DNA of 7,437 nt from an uncultured Clostridia bacterium (lineage in GTDB: Bacteria > Bacillota > Clostridia > Lachnospirales > CAG-274). The stretch lies in NCBI GenBank assembly GCA_910579745.1, contig CAJTVH010000089.1, positions 1-7,437 of the forward strand, given 5' to 3'. This document shows, piece by piece, positions 5,384 through 7,437 of this stretch. The notes below the pieces were generated by a model. That model had not been told where the DNA came from, made no database searches, and was given only the letters and a program-made list of their open reading frames with translations. The position numbers and the translations under genes were made by a program. How positions within the stretch are numbered: position 1 is the stretch's first letter; each line of letters begins with the position of its first letter.

Positions 5384-6262
5384 ATGATTGAGATAGTTGG
5401 TGTTAGATTTAAAAAAGTGGGGAAAATATATTATTTCGACCCAGGTGATTTAAATATAGAAAAAGGTACCGCCGTTATAGTTGAGACGGTTAGAGGAATT
5501 GAGTATGGAACGGTTGAGATAGAGAATAGGAATATTGACGAGGCAGGTATTATTCAGCCTTTAAAAAAGGTTATTCGTATCGCTACAAACGATGATAAGG
5601 AAAAACACATTGAAAATAAAAACAAAGAAAAAGAGGCTTTTGAAATTTGTATTGAAAAAATAAAAAAACATAAGCTTGGAATGAAATTAATAGATGTTGA
5701 ATTAACTTTTGACCTTAATAAAATAATATTTTATTTTACAGCTGAGGGCAGAGTTGATTTTCGAGAGCTTGTCAAGGAACTTGCCTCTGTGTTTAGAACA
5801 AGAATAGAGTTAAGGCAAATAGGCGTTCGGGATGAGGCTAAAATGTTAAACGGAATAGGAATTTGTGGAAGAACTTTATGTTGTTCCACATTTTTAGGTG
5901 ATTTTACTCCTGTTTCAATAAAAATGGCTAAAGATCAAAATTTATCACTCAATCCTACAAAAATTTCAGGAATCTGCGGACGGCTTATGTGTTGTTTGAA
6001 ATATGAGGAAGATACTTATGAGGAACTCAACAAAAATCTTCCGAGAGAGGGCGATATAATTCATACTTCCGCTGGTGATGGAGAAGTGCTTTCGGTTAAT
6101 ATTTTGAGACAAACTGTTAAAGCGGCTGTTAGAAAAAATCCTCAGGACACACCGACAGTAGGAGTCTTTGTGGTAGATGAGATTAAAATTATTAAAAGAA
6201 GAGTTATAAAAGATGATGAGAAAATCTATAGAGCTGATGAGTTAAAGGATATTTTGGATTGA
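5384..6262 (+). CDS. ricT: RicT (YaaT) PSP1-family Fe-S protein of the Ric/Y-complex
   Basis: This 292-aa PSP1-domain protein is the RicT/YaaT homologue. In B. subtilis, RicT with RicA (YmcA) and RicF (YlbF) forms an iron-sulfur complex that works with RNase Y in mRNA maturation and affects sporulation, competence and biofilm decisions. The diagnostic twin cysteine motifs are intact: GICGRTLCC (Cys161, Cys166, Cys167) and GICGRLMCC (Cys198, Cys203, Cys204). Other family features include the N-terminal 'VGVRFKKVGKIYYFDP', 'VETVRGIEYGTVE' (about 33-45) and 'RTRIELRQIGVRDEAK' (138-153). The length is close to B. subtilis YaaT (about 275 aa). An SD (AAGGAG, 5368-5373) lies 10 nt before the ATG. 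holB ends 1 nt upstream, and the TGA stop overlaps the next ATG (TGATG), so translation is probably coupled. The holB-ricT pairing is widespread in Firmicutes. Confidence 0.95.
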   Translation: MIEIVGVRFKKVGKIYYFDPGDLNIEKGTAVIVETVRGIEYGTVEIENRNIDEAGIIQPLKKVIRIATNDDKEKHIENKNKEKEAFEICIEKIKKHKLGMKLIDVELTFDLNKIIFYFTAEGRVDFRELVKELASVFRTRIELRQIGVRDEAKMLNGIGICGRTLCCSTFLGDFTPVSIKMAKDQNLSLNPTKISGICGRLMCCLKYEEDTYEELNKNLPREGDIIHTSAGDGEVLSVNILRQTVKAAVRKNPQDTPTVGVFVVDEIKIIKRRVIKDDEKIYRADELKDILD

Positions 6263-7005
6263 TGAAAGATAATGTTTTTATAAAAGAGAGCGAAAGAGTC
6301 GATGATTTACACAGAAATGGATATTTAATTATTCAAGACCCCAAAAATTTTTGTTTTGGTGTAGACGCTGTTTTGCTTTCAGGATTCGCCAGTGTAAAAA
6401 AAGGTGAAAAAGTTATTGACTTAGGTACGGGGACAGGAGTTATTCCTATTCTTATGGAAGGAAGATACGGGGGAGAAAGCTATTATGGCATAGATATTCA
6501 AGAGGAAAGTGTAGAAATGGCGCAAAGAAGTATAAAACTTAATTCTCTTGAGAATAAAATTAAAATTTCACTTTGTGACATTAAAGAGGTTTTTAATAAA
6601 TTTGAGTGTTCATCTTTTGATGTTGTTACGTCTAATCCGCCTTACATGAATACAGGCGGGGGGATCATTAATGAATATAGTCCGAAAGCTGTCGCGCGAC
6701 ATGAGATTTTATGCGATCTTGACGATGTTGTATACGCAGCGGCGAAACTTTTGAAGTTTGGCGGGCGTTTTTATATGATTCATAGACCCCACAGACTTGT
6801 CGATATTTTTTATGTTTTAAGAAAACACAAAATTGAGCCTAAAGTTATAAGATTTATTCATCCGTATTTTGATAGAGATCCCAGTATGGTTCTTATAGAG
6901 AGCAGCAGAGGTGGAAAATCTATGCTTAAGGTTTTACCTCCGCTTGTCATATATGAAAAAAACGGCGAGTATACTGAGGAAATTTATAAAATTTATTATA
7001 AGTGA
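6262..7005 (+). CDS. trmN6: tRNA1(Val) (adenine-37-N6)-methyltransferase family protein (YabB/TrmN6)
   Basis: This 247-aa class I SAM-dependent methyltransferase starts at ATG 6262, inside the ricT stop (TGATG). A TTG one codon upstream is also in frame but less likely. The SAM-binding motif I is VIDLGTGTGVIPIL (51-64), the acidic loop of the next strand is GIDIQEESVEMA (about 76-87), and the N6-adenine catalytic motif IV is NPPY (125-128, in SNPPYMNTG). The N-terminal 'GYLIIQDPKNFCFGVDAVLLSGF' and C-terminal 'PSMVLIESSRGGK' are typical of the YfiC/YabB family. E. coli YfiC (TrmN6) methylates A37 of tRNA1(Val). Firmicute YabB is annotated by homology, so the exact tRNA position is inferred. 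It sits between ricT and rsmI, as yabB does in B. subtilis. rsmI starts 16 nt after its stop. Confidence 0.88.
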   Translation: MKDNVFIKESERVDDLHRNGYLIIQDPKNFCFGVDAVLLSGFASVKKGEKVIDLGTGTGVIPILMEGRYGGESYYGIDIQEESVEMAQRSIKLNSLENKIKISLCDIKEVFNKFECSSFDVVTSNPPYMNTGGGIINEYSPKAVARHEILCDLDDVVYAAAKLLKFGGRFYMIHRPHRLVDIFYVLRKHKIEPKVIRFIHPYFDRDPSMVLIESSRGGKSMLKVLPPLVIYEKNGEYTEEIYKIYYK

Positions 7006-7021
7006 TAAGGAGTTGTTTTTT

Positions 7022-7437
7022 ATGAGCGGAACTCTTTTTGTTTGTGGTACGCCTATCGGTAATCTTGACGATATTACGTTTAGATGTATCGACACATTAA
7101 AAAACGTTGATTTAATAGCGGCGGAAGATACCAGACAAACGGTTAAATTATTAAATCATTATAGCATAAAAAAAACTCTCACAAGTTATCATGAGCATAA
7201 TAAAATTACTAAAGGTCCTAAAATTATAGAGGAACTTAAAAGCGGAAAAAATGTCGCTCTTGTAAGCGACGCCGGTATGCCAGGAATTTCAGACCCTGGA
7301 GAAGACCTTATTAAGCTTTGTTATGAGGAAGATATTTCCGTTACTGTTATTCCTGGGCCTACGGCTGTTGTTTCCGCTGTAGTGCTTTCAGGAATATGCT
7401 CAAGAAGCTATTGTTTTGAGGGATTTCTTCCAAATGG
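7022..7437 (+). CDS. rsmI: RsmI N-terminal part (partial): 16S rRNA cytidine-1402 2'-O-methyltransferase
   Basis: The open frame runs off the window edge after 138 full codons, about half of the usual 275-290 aa. It belongs to the tetrapyrrole-methylase-fold family and transfers a methyl group from SAM to the 2'-OH of 16S rRNA C1402. Characteristic motifs are in order: GTPIGNLDDIT (residues 9-19), AAEDTRQT (about 34-41), SYHEHN, VALVSDAGMPGISDPG, VIPGPTAVVSAVVLSG and FEGFLP just before the edge. The SD AAGGAG (7007-7012) lies 9 nt before ATG 7022. It is the last visible gene of the holB operon, as yabC is in B. subtilis. Its partner for N4 methylation of the same nucleotide, rsmH, ends at position 87. 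Confidence 0.95.
   Translation, partial: MSGTLFVCGTPIGNLDDITFRCIDTLKNVDLIAAEDTRQTVKLLNHYSIKKTLTSYHEHNKITKGPKIIEELKSGKNVALVSDAGMPGISDPGEDLIKLCYEEDISVTVIPGPTAVVSAVVLSGICSRSYCFEGFLPN

Noticed and set aside
1..7437. CRISPR arrays, insertion sequences, tRNA or rRNA genes, phage attachment sites
   Set aside because: No regularly spaced repeats, transposase-like frames, terminal inverted repeats or tRNA-like folds were seen on either strand.

Overview
This AT-rich window with short intergenic gaps looks like a chromosomal segment from a low-GC Firmicute. It is most likely a member of the Clostridia; this rests on gene content and order (rsmH-ftsL-spoVD, then holB-ricT-trmN6-rsmI) and on A/T-rich codon use. 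I cannot place it in a genus from sequence alone. All convincing genes lie on the + strand.

Left block (1-2998) is the front part of a division and cell wall (dcw) cluster. It holds the last 28 codons of rsmH (16S rRNA C1402 N4-methyltransferase), an FtsL-like bitopic division protein with a long basic, tyrosine-rich cytoplasmic tail, and a class B penicillin-binding transpeptidase with two PASTA-like domains. The transpeptidase is closest to SpoVD/FtsI. It carries a cysteine pair whose spacing matches, from memory, the redox-controlled pair of Bacillus subtilis SpoVD. The block is closed by a strong intrinsic terminator at 3092-3137. The usual next genes (mraY, murD, ftsW, murG) do not follow.

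Middle (2999-3490) is a 492-nt gap and the least explained part of the window. It contains the terminator, an upstream inverted repeat, a possible 31-codon reading frame with an SD-like sequence, a 12-bp AT-rich tandem repeat, a candidate sigma-A promoter and a 9-bp perfect hairpin. It leads into a 271-aa gene that I cannot name. That protein appears to combine an N-terminal bacterial Ig-like fold, a two-segment membrane hairpin and one C-terminal TPR-like helix pair. Charge distribution puts both ends, including the Ig-like domain, in the cytoplasm.

Right block (4366-7437) is a tight operon: holB (DNA polymerase III delta prime), ricT (Fe-S protein of the RNase Y-associated Ric complex), trmN6/yabB (tRNA adenine-N6 methyltransferase) and the first 138 codons of rsmI (16S rRNA C1402 2'-O-methyltransferase). 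The order matches the B. subtilis holB-yaaT-yabA-yabB-yazA-yabC region, but yabA and yazA are absent. Both enzymes that modify 16S rRNA C1402 (RsmH for N4, RsmI for 2'-O) therefore lie at opposite ends of this window, brought close by the junction of the two clusters.

No mobile element, CRISPR array, tRNA or rRNA gene was seen. Most of the window is conserved housekeeping sequence. The candidates for something new are the Ig/membrane-hairpin/TPR protein and the structured gap before it.
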